Assembly (NCBI GenBank): GCA_021798985.1
Contig: JAJZBI010000007.1
Location: 1 to 64,000, forward strand
Reading direction: 5' to 3'
Source of the DNA: Actinomycetes bacterium
Lineage (GTDB): Bacteria; Actinomycetota; Acidimicrobiia; Acidimicrobiales; Bog-793
Length of the DNA: 64,000 nucleotides
The position numbers and the translations under genes are program-made. This document shows, one piece after another, positions 54,380 to 62,682 of this stretch (the first letter of the stretch is position 1; each line of letters opens with the position of its first letter). The notes beneath the pieces were generated by a model. That model was given only the letters and a program-made list of their open reading frames with translations, was not told the DNA's origin and did no database searches.

Positions 54380-54742
54380 ATGACGACGGTTACCTGGGAG
54401 AGCTTGTCGTCCGAACAACGACACAAGCTGAACGAGCTCATGGCGGTCGGAAGAGCCTTGTCGTCAGCTGGCTCGTCGACGCCATGCCGGGCCACCCTTC
54501 CCGCACCGGCCACCATCCGAGTCAGCGAGGAGACGCGCAGCCGGTTCGCGGAACTGGCGAAGGCGACGGGACGGCCGATGACGAAGCTGCTCGACGAGGC
54601 GGCTGACGCTCTCGAGCGCCGGGTGTTTTTCGATCGCTTCGCAACCCGTTACGCCGAGCTCCGTCAGGATTCCGATGCGTGGGCTGAGATCGAGGCCGAG
54701 CGGGAAAACGAGAGCCGTTCGCTCTCCGACCGTTCGGCGTGA
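54380..54742 (+). CDS. Antitoxin of a MazEF-like pair
   Basis: About 120 aa from ATG 54380. The conserved part starts near ATIRVSEETRSRFAELAKAT, with GRPMTKLLDEAADALERR, a ribbon-helix-helix DNA-binding segment, and ends in a Glu-rich tail (DAWAEIEAERENES) suited to binding the toxin. The start is uncertain because the frame is open from 54254 and upstream residues look less conserved. GTGA overlap with the broken mazF. Confidence 0.7.
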   Translation: MTTVTWESLSSEQRHKLNELMAVGRALSSAGSSTPCRATLPAPATIRVSEETRSRFAELAKATGRPMTKLLDEAADALERRVFFDRFATRYAELRQDSDAWAEIEAERENESRSLSDRSA

Positions 54743-55078
54743 CGGGCCGACGGGGCGACATCTGGCTTGTGGATTTCGGCGAGCCCGTCGGTCGCGAGCA
54801 GGCGGGGCGTCGGCCCGCGGTGGTGGGTGTCCGCTGACCCGCCGAACGACAGCCGCGCTGGGGTGGTGATCGTCGTGCCGTGCACGACCAGACGGCGCGA
54901 GCTCCCCTCTCACGTCGAGCTCGATCCGAGCCGATGCGGGCTCGAGGAGGTCAGCTATGCAAAGTGCGAGGACGTGAAATCGGTCTCCGAGCGTCGTCTG
55001 ATCACTCGTCTCGGTGCCGTCGACGACGAAGCGCTCTTCGGCATCACCCGGGCACTCAGGTTCCTACTGGGCTTCTGA
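54739..55078 (+). pseudogene. MazF/PemK-type toxin gene with a +1 frameshift
   Basis: Starts at GTG 54739 as GRRGDIWLVDFGEPVG and RPAVVV, the MazF N-terminus, then hits a stop at about 54835. Removing one G from the GGG at 54825-54827 restores a single frame through VVVSADPPNDSRAGVVIVV, TRRRELPSHVELDPS and LITRLGAVDDEAL to the stop at 55078, the full MazF length. The toxin is therefore inactive unless the extra G is a sequencing error. Confidence 0.8.
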
Positions 55079-55248
55079 GCCTCCGGGTGGCCGGTTCATC
55101 CGGCCAGCGCAGGGCTCCGCGCCCGGACCACCGCCGTCGGATGGGCGTCGACCACAAACCGGACCTCCCACACCCAAGTGCTTCGGCAGCTATGAGCCCA
55201 TCGTCGGGAGCGCGTCGCTGAGCACGGCGCTCGATCGGCGGTCAGCGC

Positions 55249-56184
55249 TTATCGCGACATCACGATGACGACCTTGCCGTGGGCGTGGCGGCTGGCCTGG
55301 AGTTTCACGGCGTCGTGGATCTCTTCGATGGGGAAGGTGGCGGCAATCGGGACGTCTACTTGCCCAGCCTGGATGGCGTCGGTGATCGCGACGAGCTCAT
55401 CGGGGCCGGCCTCGCCGCCCCAACTCGCGCGGACGCCATGAGGAGGAGTGGGCCCGGCCGCGATGGTGGTGATGCGTTCCGGCGTGACGCCCAGAGCTAT
55501 GGCGGCCTCGAGTGTCTCTAGCCCGAACAGGTCTATTGCCGCCGTGACGCCGTCCGGGGCGATCTCCTGGACCCGCGCTTCGAGTCCTGGTCCGTAGGTC
55601 ACCGGCTCGGCGCCCAGATCGCGCAGGAAATCGAAGGTGGCCTCCGACGCCGTACCGATCACGCGAGCCCCGGCCAAGCGGGCCATCTGCACGACGAAGA
55701 TGCCGACTCCGCCGGCAGCACCGCCGACCAGAACGGTGTCGTCGCCTTTGAGGCCGAGCTTGGCCAGGCAGGCCATGGTCGTGTGCCCGGCGACGGGGAG
55801 GACAGCCGCTACCTGGTCGCTGATCCCGTCCGGGGTGTGGGTCATGGAGTCCGAGCCCTGGTGCTCGACCGGCATCACGACGTAGTCGGCCACCGCCTTG
55901 GCCATCGCCCCGCCGTAGACGCGGTCGCCAACGGTGTAGTCCGCGACGCCCTCGCCGGCTTCGTCGACCACGCCGGCGAAGTCGAACCCGAACCCGGCAG
56001 GCAGCGAGACCCCGAACTGTGCGGCCAGGTCGGGTCTCCGCGCGATCCCCCAGTCCATCGGATTGAGACCGGCGGCGGCCACCTTGATGCGGACCTGGCC
56101 GGGCCCGGCGTGGGGCTCAGGGACGTCCTGCAACTCGAGGACCTCTGGCCCACCGAATGACCGGTAGATGACGGCACGACTCAT
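55249..56184 (-). CDS. Medium-chain (zinc-independent) NAD(P)-dependent oxidoreductase
   Basis: 311 aa, quinone oxidoreductase/zinc-binding dehydrogenase-like family. GroES-like N-terminal domain (GPGQVRIKVAAAGLNPMDWG) without the structural zinc Cys cluster, then a Rossmann fold with VLVGGAAGGVGIFVVQMARLAGA. It probably reduces a quinone or enone with NADPH. ATG 56184. Divergent from a tetR gene, which likely represses it through the operator at 56242-56265. Confidence 0.88.
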   Translation of the reverse strand: MSRAVIYRSFGGPEVLELQDVPEPHAGPGQVRIKVAAAGLNPMDWGIARRPDLAAQFGVSLPAGFGFDFAGVVDEAGEGVADYTVGDRVYGGAMAKAVADYVVMPVEHQGSDSMTHTPDGISDQVAAVLPVAGHTTMACLAKLGLKGDDTVLVGGAAGGVGIFVVQMARLAGARVIGTASEATFDFLRDLGAEPVTYGPGLEARVQEIAPDGVTAAIDLFGLETLEAAIALGVTPERITTIAAGPTPPHGVRASWGGEAGPDELVAITDAIQAGQVDVPIAATFPIEEIHDAVKLQASRHAHGKVVIVMSR

Positions 56185-56241
56185 GACTGGCGCTCCATTG
56201 GTTTCGACGCTCCCGGTGAGACCCGGTGATAAGACTTGGTC

Positions 56242-56265
56242 CCATCACTATAGCGACAGTGATGG
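56242..56265. promoter_or_regulatory. Operator-like inverted repeat between oxidoreductase and tetR
   Basis: A perfect 8-bp inverted repeat CCATCACT-n8-AGTGATGG in the divergent intergenic region. Its right arm ends 12 bases before the -10 box of tetR, so a bound TetR dimer would block both promoters. Confidence 0.7.
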
Positions 56266-56277
56266 AACAATGTCTCA

Positions 56278-56283
56278 TACACT
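56278..56283 (+). promoter_or_regulatory. TACACT -10 box of tetR, leaderless type
   Basis: TACACT with 8 bases before ATG 56292, supporting that ATG over ATG 56262, which lies inside the operator. Confidence 0.45.
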
Positions 56284-56291
56284 TTTCGCTG

Positions 56292-56855
56292 ATGGCCCGC
56301 TGGAAACCAAACGCTCCCGAACGACTGGCCGAGGCCGCCTTGGAACTGTTCGCCGAACGCGGGTACGACGCCACGACGGTGGCCGAGATCGCAGAACGAG
56401 CCGGGCTGACCAAGAGCACCTTCTTCCGGTACTTCGCCGATAAGCGGGAGGTGCTCTTCGGCGGGCTCACGCTGGACCAGGTCCTCGCCGCCGGGATCGC
56501 CGCGGCACCCTCGGCGGCCACCCCGTTGGAGGCGGTGGCGAATGCCTTCGAAGGGTTAGGCAGCGACGTGTTCACGCCCGACCGCCGACCGTTCAGCCGT
56601 CGCCGCCAAGCCGTCATCGCCGCCAACCCGGAGCTGCAGGAAAGGGAGGCGCTCAAGGGACTACGGATCAGCGCAGCGATGGTCGAGGCGCTCGAGCAAC
56701 GAGGTGTACCGGTCATCACCGCCCGAGTCGCCGCCCAAGTGGCTTCCCTCAGCCTGACGATGGCCTACGCGCGATGGAGCGAGGGAGACGAGGACTTTGG
56801 CGATCTGGCCCGGCGCAGCCTGACCGAGCTTCGCGCCGCTTCGGCCAGCTGCTGA
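56292..56855 (+). CDS. TetR-family transcriptional regulator
   Basis: 187 aa. N-terminal TetR helix-turn-helix (ALELFAERGYDATTVAEIAE, GLTKSTFFRYFADKREVLFG) and an all-helical ligand-binding C-terminus. Likely represses itself and the divergent oxidoreductase, being relieved by a small molecule, perhaps the oxidoreductase substrate. Confidence 0.9.
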   Translation: MARWKPNAPERLAEAALELFAERGYDATTVAEIAERAGLTKSTFFRYFADKREVLFGGLTLDQVLAAGIAAAPSAATPLEAVANAFEGLGSDVFTPDRRPFSRRRQAVIAANPELQEREALKGLRISAAMVEALEQRGVPVITARVAAQVASLSLTMAYARWSEGDEDFGDLARRSLTELRAASASC

Positions 56856-57173
56856 TTCCCCGTTGGAGCCGCTCGGCGACCGGACCCATCCCCGAGACCT
56901 TGCCGAGAACTCGCTCGTCGATGATCGGCGGTCCGTGATCACCGAAATCGGCATGAGCCGACGCGACCGTCGTCTCTCGCCTATGTGACGTGGAGCGATG
57001 GTGCATAGCAAGTGCGTGAGAACTCCATCGGCCACCACCATGGTCGAACCCAGACCGCCACATCTGGTGCGGTCGGGCGCGCTCTCGCGAGCGCGCCGAA
57101 TGGATCTCGTACACCACACCGGTCGCATTGGCGGCTCTGGACGAACAGGCGTTTGGTGCGCGACATTGTCCCC

Positions 57174-57551
57174 ATGCAGCCGTACCTCGTCGTCGAGCCC
57201 GCCCCGGAGCAGTCAAGTAGCTGGCGCTTTGGCCGTGTGGCTTCCGAGCGTGACGCGTTGGGCGAAGTGCACGGGGTTCTCGAGCGACGGCACGACGGTG
57301 AATTCGTCCTGATTGGCAGGCACGCCGATGCGATCACGGCGATGCTCTTGCTCCACCAGACCGATGACCCGAGCCGCCGGATCGTCTACCTCTTCCCGGG
57401 CGGCACTGACGATGAGGCGGTGGCGCACCATCTTTCCGCGACGAAGCGACCCTCACGTTCCACCGCTGGTTGCGGCAAGGCAGGCGCTGGCGAAGCCGTC
57501 GCGGCGCGCACGGTCCGAGTGCAGTCGCCGCAGGCCACGACTCCGATGTGA
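57174..57551 (+). CDS. Hypothetical protein, possibly truncated
   Basis: 125 aa from ATG 57174. The first 85 residues look like a folded protein (ERRHDGEFVLIGRHADAITA, RRIVYLFPGGTDDEAV). The last 40 are Arg/Ala/Thr-rich and may be out of frame. No family recognised. The 318 bases upstream (56856-57173) contain no gene I can support. Confidence 0.4.
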   Translation: MQPYLVVEPAPEQSSSWRFGRVASERDALGEVHGVLERRHDGEFVLIGRHADAITAMLLLHQTDDPSRRIVYLFPGGTDDEAVAHHLSATKRPSRSTAGCGKAGAGEAVAARTVRVQSPQATTPM

Positions 57552-57859
57552 GTCCCGAAGCGCTCCAGCCTCGACGGGGTGAGCTCGTCGCACGCGTGGT
57601 TCGTGAAGCGGCGTCGGTGGACACGGAGTGGCACGCGAAGGTCGTGAAGGCCATTGCCATCAACCCGAATATGGTGCACAAGGTGCACAAGGTGCACAAG
57701 GCGCTCGAGCACCAAGGGTTCGTCGTTGCTTGTCCCGGCTCGGCATCTTCGTCATCAAGACGTCGTCGGCGGAGTCGCGCCTTGTCACCGATGGGTCGCG
57801 CCGGCTGGTGCAGCAGCGGCGCGTGGTGGTCGAGGCTTGGCCGTGGTTCCGTCACCTAG
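57470..57859 (+). other. Open frame with gene-like middle part, possibly a decayed gene
   Basis: In this frame residues around ELVARVVREAASVDTEWHAK and VVKAIAINPNMVHKVHKVHKALEHQGF read like a real helical protein, while both ends are Arg/Ser-rich. It overlaps the end of the 57174 frame and may be the continuation of the same broken gene. The rest of 57860-58236 shows only low-quality frames and nothing I can name. Confidence 0.3.
57674..57700 (+). repeat. Three tandem copies of GTGCACAAG
   Basis: A 9-base unit repeated exactly three times, encoding Val-His-Lys in the 57470-57859 frame. Could arise by slippage and vary between strains. Confidence 0.8.
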
Positions 57860-58236
57860 GCGCAACGCGCCTCAGCGTGCCGGCCGGTCGCTCGAGTGAC
57901 CACGCAAGCGCGCGCCGTTGTGGCCGACTTCCACACGGCCTCCGCGGCTTCGCACCGTTGAGCGATGCGTTGATCGTGCCCCGGTTGCGAGGTGCTGGCG
58001 GTCGCCGAGAGCTGCATTGGTGCCGTCGTTGTGCTCGCGACGTGTAAGTAGATCCAGCGTGTCGGACCCTCGTGGGGCGCCACAAGGCCGGCTACCGAGT
58101 GAGCCGCTCGTGGAAGCACCGAGGTGGTCGCCGACCGGCACAGTTGCCTCGGCGATGCGAACGGCCGCGACCGCGCGCTCTGGCGCGTCGCGGCCGCCGT
58201 GGTGTCTCGTGGGCGCGGCGGAGGCGCGAAGCGGAC

Positions 58237-58518
58237 TCAGGCGGCCGCGCTCACCACTGCCAGCAGGTCGCTGGCCTCGAGGATCAGGTGGTCGGCACCG
58301 TCGAGGCGCAGCTCTGTGCCGGAATACTTGGGGTAGAGCACGCGGTCTCCGACCGCCACCTTCAACAGGTCCTCGTCGTCTCCGACGGCGACGACGACGC
58401 CACGCTGAGGCTTGTCCTTTGCCGTGTCCGGGATCACGAGGCCACTTGCGGTCACGCTCGCTTCCTCTTCCACCCGAACCAGCACCCGTGCCCCGAGGGG
58501 ACGAACCATCTCTGACAT
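58237..58518 (-). CDS. groES: GroES co-chaperonin
   Basis: 93 aa. Begins [20 protein letters not shown], has the mobile-loop region [20 protein letters not shown] and ends [15 protein letters not shown]; the [10 protein letters not shown] turn is the usual GroES strand. ATG 58518 has GGAGG 7 bases upstream. No groEL adjoins it, so this looks like an extra or solitary groES. It lies 32 bases downstream of the glutaredoxin gene, in one operon. Confidence 0.9.
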   Translation of the reverse strand: MSEMVRPLGARVLVRVEEEASVTASGLVIPDTAKDKPQRGVVVAVGDDEDLLKVAVGDRVLYPKYSGTELRLDGADHLILEASDLLAVVSAAA

Positions 58519-58550
58519 TGCGACCTCCGTGATCATCGAGTCGATCCTCG

Positions 58551-58826
58551 TCACGCCCGGGCCGTGGCCAGCCCGAGCATCTTGTCAACCTGGCGCTGGT
58601 CGAAGCCGACGATCGGACGACCGTCGATCTCGATCACCGGCACCCCCATCTGACCCGTCCGCCGCACGAGATCCCGCGCGGCCCGCGCGTCGCGCGAGAC
58701 GTCGACCTCTTTGAACCGGATGCCCTGGGCGCGCAGGTAGCTCTTTGCCCGTGCGCACCACGAGCAGGTGGGCGTCGTGAAGACGACCACACGATGGACC
58801 TGACCGGGATGTGCCGGCGCGCTCAT
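58551..58826 (-). CDS. Glutaredoxin-family protein
   Basis: 91 aa. Redox motif CSWC in [18 protein letters not shown], then the family's GVPVIEIDG (cis-Pro) and [12 protein letters not shown]. NrdH or Mrx1-like; the electron donor is not evident. ATG 58826 follows GAAGGAG. Promoter upstream has a perfect TATAGT -10 and a CsoR/CstR-like operator, suggesting control by copper or persulfide stress. Confidence 0.9.
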   Translation of the reverse strand: MSAPAHPGQVHRVVVFTTPTCSWCARAKSYLRAQGIRFKEVDVSRDARAARDLVRRTGQMGVPVIEIDGRPIVGFDQRQVDKMLGLATARA

Positions 58827-59240
58827 GAATGGGCTCCTTCGTCCTTTGCCAAGACGGGTGACGTGTTGTCGCCGATCACTATACCCCCATGGGTACCTGT
58901 GCGGGCGCCCGCGGTCCCCCTCATAACAGCGAGACCATGTCGCCCTCACGGGTGCGGTCGGGAATTCCATGCTCGATCCCCTGGCAGCGTCGTGATTCTC
59001 GAGGCGTTGGGACTGGTGGCGCGAAACGTCCCAGCCAGTCCGATCGCGCGTCGCCGCCGGTAGGTCCGTCCACCTCGGCGATTGGCCGGCGAGGAAGGGC
59101 GGTCCTGTCGTGCGGGCGGCGGCGCCTTGCCGGCGTCGAGGAGCGCAGATCGCTCGGAGGACCTGCTCGCGCCGTCGTCGAGCTCGGCCAGCACGCTCGT
59201 GGTAGCACGGACGCCGGTGAGGATGCGCCAGACTGGCCAG
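58827..59240 (+). other. Intergenic region between divergent grx and ettA
   Basis: Apart from the grx promoter I see no gene. A TAGCAC at 59203-59208 lies 8 bases before an in-frame GTG 59217, so ettA might start there instead of ATG 59241; the last base deviates from the TAnnnT pattern. Confidence 0.35.
58878..58896 (-). promoter_or_regulatory. Promoter with a CsoR/CstR-like operator
   Basis: On the plus strand 58881-58896 reads ATACCCCCATGGGTAC: half-sites TACCC and GGGTA around CCAT, close to the ATACCCC-n-GGGTAT sites bound by CsoR-family repressors. The minus-strand -10 box TATAGT occupies 58878-58883 and overlaps it, and the glutaredoxin start is 52 bases downstream. The sequence match is seen; the identity of the repressor is inference. 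Confidence 0.55.
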
Positions 59241-60917
59241 ATGCCCGCTCAATTCATCTTCACGATGCGCGACCTCCGCCGCGTCTACCCGCCCGACCGC
59301 GAGGTGCTCCGCGGGATCAACCTGTCGTTCTATCCAGGGGCGAAGATCGGAGTCATCGGCTCCAACGGGTCGGGGAAGTCATCGCTGTTGCGGATCATGG
59401 CGGGCGAGGATGACGGCTATCGCGGCGAGGCGCGCCTCACCCCGGGCTTCAGCGTCGGCTATCTCCCCCAAGAGCCGCGCCTCGACCCAACAAAGGACGT
59501 GGCCGGCAACGTCGCCGACGGCGTGGCCGAGGCGAAGGCCCTGGTCGACCGGTTCAACGAGGTGTGCGCCCTGATGGGTGATCCCGACGCCGACTTCGAT
59601 GCGCTCCTCGCCGAGCAGGCGAGCCTTCAGGACAAGATCGAGGCGGCGGGGGCGTGGGACCTCGAGCGGACCTTCGAGATCGCGATGGACGCGCTCCGCC
59701 TCCCACCGGGCGATGCCGACGTGACGACCCTCTCTGGCGGTGAGCGGCGGCGCGTCGCGCTCTGCCGGCTCCTGCTGTCCAAGCCGGACCTGCTCCTCCT
59801 CGACGAGCCGACCAACCATCTCGACGCCGAGTCGGTCGCCTGGCTCGAGCGCACCCTTCAGGAGTACCCAGGAACCGTGGTGGCCGTCACGCACGACCGC
59901 TACTTCCTTGACAACGTCGCCAGCTGGATCCTCGAGCTCGACCGGGGCGCGGGGATCCCCTGGGAGGGCAACTACTCATCGTGGCTCGAGCAGAAGCAGG
60001 CACGCCTTGCCGCCGAAGAGCGCGCGGATCGCTCCCGGCGAGCCTCGCTCGAGCGCGAGCTCGAGTGGATCCGCATGTCACCCCGGGCGCGTCAGGCCAA
60101 GGGCCAGGCGCGCATCCGGGCATTCAACGACCTCGTGGCCGAGGCCGAGGCCGTCGAGCAGCGGCCGGACAAGCTCGAGCTGGCGATCCCCCCTGGCCCC
60201 CGCCTCGGCGACGTGGTCGTCGAGGCCGAGGCCGTCGTGAAGGCGCTCGGCGATCGCCTCTTGATCGATGGGCTCTCGTTCCTGCTCCCTCCGGGTGGGA
60301 TCGTCGGTGTCGTCGGGCCGAACGGTGCTGGCAAGACCACGCTGTTCCGGATGATCGTCGGCGAGGAGAAGCCCGACGCCGGCCGCATTGAGATCGGGGC
60401 GAGCGTCGTGTTGGCTTACGTGGACCAATCCCGCGAGGCGCTCGACCCCGAGGCCACGGTGTACGAGGAGATCACCGGCGGCGTGGATCACCTCGTCGTG
60501 GGCGGGCGTGAGCTGCACGGACGGGCATACGTCTCGAGCTTTGGGTTCAAGGGAACCGACCAGCAAAAGAAAGTGGGGCAACTCTCGGGAGGCGAGCGCA
60601 ATCGCGTGCAGCTGGCCAAGGTGCTGCGGAGCGGTGGCAACGTGTTGCTGCTCGACGAACCGACGAACGATCTCGACGTGGACACGCTGCGCGCCCTGGA
60701 GGAGGGGCTCGTCTCCTTCCCGGGCTGTGCCGTCGTGATCAGCCACGACCGGTGGTTCCTTGACCGCATCGCCACCCATGTCCTGGCCTTTGAGGGCGAC
60801 TCTGAGGTCCGCTTCTTTGAGGGCAACTTCAGCGACTACGAGGCGGACCGGCACAAGCGTCTCGGTATCGAGGCTGACCAGCCGCATCGGATCCGCTACA
60901 AGCCGCTCACGAGGTAA
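59241..60917 (+). CDS. ettA: ABC-F ATPase, EttA type
   Basis: 558 aa, the length of EttA, a ribosome-bound translational throttle. Two ABC domains: Walker A GSNGSGKSSL (about 38) and GPNGAGKTTL (about 359), signatures LSGGERRRVALC and LSGGERNRVQLA, and LLLDEPTNHLD and LLDEPTNDLD. The inter-domain linker (ERELEWIRMSPRARQAKGQA) and the arm region typical of EttA are present. Starts MPAQFIFTMRDLRRVYPPDR. No membrane part. Confidence 0.93.
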   Translation: MPAQFIFTMRDLRRVYPPDREVLRGINLSFYPGAKIGVIGSNGSGKSSLLRIMAGEDDGYRGEARLTPGFSVGYLPQEPRLDPTKDVAGNVADGVAEAKALVDRFNEVCALMGDPDADFDALLAEQASLQDKIEAAGAWDLERTFEIAMDALRLPPGDADVTTLSGGERRRVALCRLLLSKPDLLLLDEPTNHLDAESVAWLERTLQEYPGTVVAVTHDRYFLDNVASWILELDRGAGIPWEGNYSSWLEQKQARLAAEERADRSRRASLERELEWIRMSPRARQAKGQARIRAFNDLVAEAEAVEQRPDKLELAIPPGPRLGDVVVEAEAVVKALGDRLLIDGLSFLLPPGGIVGVVGPNGAGKTTLFRMIVGEEKPDAGRIEIGASVVLAYVDQSREALDPEATVYEEITGGVDHLVVGGRELHGRAYVSSFGFKGTDQQKKVGQLSGGERNRVQLAKVLRSGGNVLLLDEPTNDLDVDTLRALEEGLVSFPGCAVVISHDRWFLDRIATHVLAFEGDSEVRFFEGNFSDYEADRHKRLGIEADQPHRIRYKPLTR

Positions 60918-61140
60918 GGGTGCGCAGCGCTCGTCGGCACCGGGCTCTGCTGGCGGTGGCCCCGCGCCACCGCTTGGATCCAAGGGCAGCCTGGCGGGAT
61001 CGGGCGTGCGCTGCCGTCTCGTCGCTCTCTTGCGCGTCCCGTGCGCCAAGACGCACCAGGGCGTGAAGGTCCGGTGCGTGAGGGCGGCAGCTGGGGGGGG
61101 AACGGGGCAGCGTCAGGTCCCGATCAAATCAGATCCAAAA

Positions 61141-61924
61141 TCACGCCAGATCCCAATCGTGGGCGCTCGTGTCCGGATCTTCTGCGTCGTCCCTCGTGGC
61201 AGCGATCCCGACGAAGCCGGCACCGCCGAGGAGCCCATGGCGCAGTGGCTCGGCGGTGGGCGCGTCGTCCGGCGACTGGAAGAGGGTCGAGCGGCCGTCG
61301 ACGACCTGGAGACCGGTCGCCACGAGCAGGCGGCGGTGGTCCTCGAGCGTGAGGAAGCGGGCATGGCGGTAGAAGGGATGCCCGGAGCGCCCTCGTTGCG
61401 CATAGGACCTTCCCCAGGCACTATCGAGAGGAACGAGGCCGAGCACGAGCCGGCCGCCGGGCCAGAGCACCCGTGCGGCCTCGGCGAGCAGGCGAGCGGG
61501 GTCGGTGGCGAAGCACAGCGTGGCGACCATGACGACGGCGCCGACGGCACCGTTGCGAAGGGGAAGATTCTCGCCGGCTCCGCGCACCGCGAGCACCCCG
61601 CGTGCGCGCGCGGCAAAGGGGCTGCTCGGCCGGATCGAGGCCGATCTCGAGGCCGAGCGCAGCCGCGAAGCGCCCGGAACCGACGCCGACCTCGAGGCGG
61701 GGCGCCGAGGTGCAGGCGAGCAACGGCCTCAGCGCGGCGAGCTCGAGATCGAACAGCACCCGTCCGCGCGAGGTGTCATACCAGGCGTCGTAGCGCTCGA
61801 GGAGCGCTACGACGCTCGGTCCTGCTGGCTCGCGCAACGCCTGTTCTTTCCTGTCCGCCCGGTCGATGCACGACCGCTTCGACCGGTGTGTGCTGCTCGC
61901 CGGGCCGTCGGCCTCAGTGCTCAC
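61141..61924 (-). pseudogene. SAM-dependent methyltransferase with a frameshift
   Basis: From GTG 61924 the frame reads LERYDAWYDTSRGRVLFDLE and LEVGVGSGRFAAAL (motif I), then loses sense after GLDPAEQPL. Dropping one base of the AAA (TTT on the coding strand) at 61615-61617 continues as ARARGVLAVRGAGENLPLRN, VVMVATLCFATDPARLL and VLWPGGRLVLGLVP to the stop at 61141. The whole would be a normal 260-aa methyltransferase type 11. Either a recent pseudogene or a sequencing error. Confidence 0.75.
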
Positions 61925-62513
61925 GTGGCGGTGAGGGGCTCATTGCCTCCAGGGCGTCGCTGAGCACCTCGTAGGCATGGTCGAGGCGCTGCTGGCGGCG
62001 CCGGTTCGGCTCGTGGTTCGCCTCTGCAGCGACGAAGCCAACGAGCTCCTCCAGGCCCGCTTCGTCGGCGGTGAGGACCGCGCCGGCCTCGCTGGCGCGG
62101 GCGCGGTACACGAGCCGCTCGCACGCAGCGTCGAGGAGGAGCAGGTCCCGCAACGCTGCCAGCACCTCGTCGGAGACGGGGATCTCCACGGCGCTCGGGG
62201 GCGCCGCGGCCGAGCCGGGCGCTCGCAGGTCGAAATGGCTGCCCTCCCACCCGCTGATCACGCCGTCGTCATCACAAGTCGTGCAGTGCCACTCGATCCG
62301 AGCAGGCACGTCGAGCCGGCACAGCGACATGCGGCCCGGGCAGGGGCGTCGCTCCGGTCGCCGTCGACACGGCAGCGCGCTGACCCAGGAGGCGCCGGCC
62401 GGCACGGCCGTCGCGGCGCGGACGATGTTCGAGAGGTGGTCGGCCATCTTGCGTGCCGGCCCCGGGGCGTCGTCAGGTAGGTCGAGGAAGTGGCGCAGGT
62501 CCGAGACGAACAT
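61914..62513 (-). CDS. Conserved hypothetical protein
   Basis: 199 aa starting MFVSDLRHFLDLPDDAPGPA. Contains PCRRRPERRPCPGRM with two Cys and WHCTTCDDDGVISGWEGSHF with a Cys pair, suggesting a small metal site, and a helical C-terminus. Of a type I have seen as an uncharacterised actinobacterial protein; no function known to me. ATG 62513 follows a TACCAT box by 8 bases. Its end overlaps the start of the broken methyltransferase gene. Confidence 0.65.
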   Translation of the reverse strand: MFVSDLRHFLDLPDDAPGPARKMADHLSNIVRAATAVPAGASWVSALPCRRRPERRPCPGRMSLCRLDVPARIEWHCTTCDDDGVISGWEGSHFDLRAPGSAAAPPSAVEIPVSDEVLAALRDLLLLDAACERLVYRARASEAGAVLTADEAGLEELVGFVAAEANHEPNRRRQQRLDHAYEVLSDALEAMSPSPPREH

Positions 62514-62521
62514 CCCCCGGC

Positions 62522-62527
62522 ATGGTA
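62522..62527 (-). promoter_or_regulatory. TACCAT -10 box, leaderless type
   Basis: On the minus strand TACCAT is followed by 8 bases and ATG 62513. Confidence 0.45.
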
Positions 62528-62682
62528 GCCACATGCACCGCCCGCGGGGACGACTCGCACGACGAGTGCGAGACGCCAGGCGCGGCTCAGGTGATTGCTC
62601 CGCGGACCTCGACATCGAGGCTGGCCTCGCGGGGCTGGGCTCGCCGCGATGGGCTGCCCGGTGCGGCACGCGCCGCTGATCG

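Noticed and set aside
54232-54516. Minus-strand 94-codon frame overlapping the antitoxin
   Set aside because: No motif and no start signal; it is antisense to a recognisable antitoxin gene.
57856-58230. Arg-rich minus-strand frames upstream of groES
   Set aside because: No motif, no ribosome binding site or -10 box, composition as in random GC-rich sequence.
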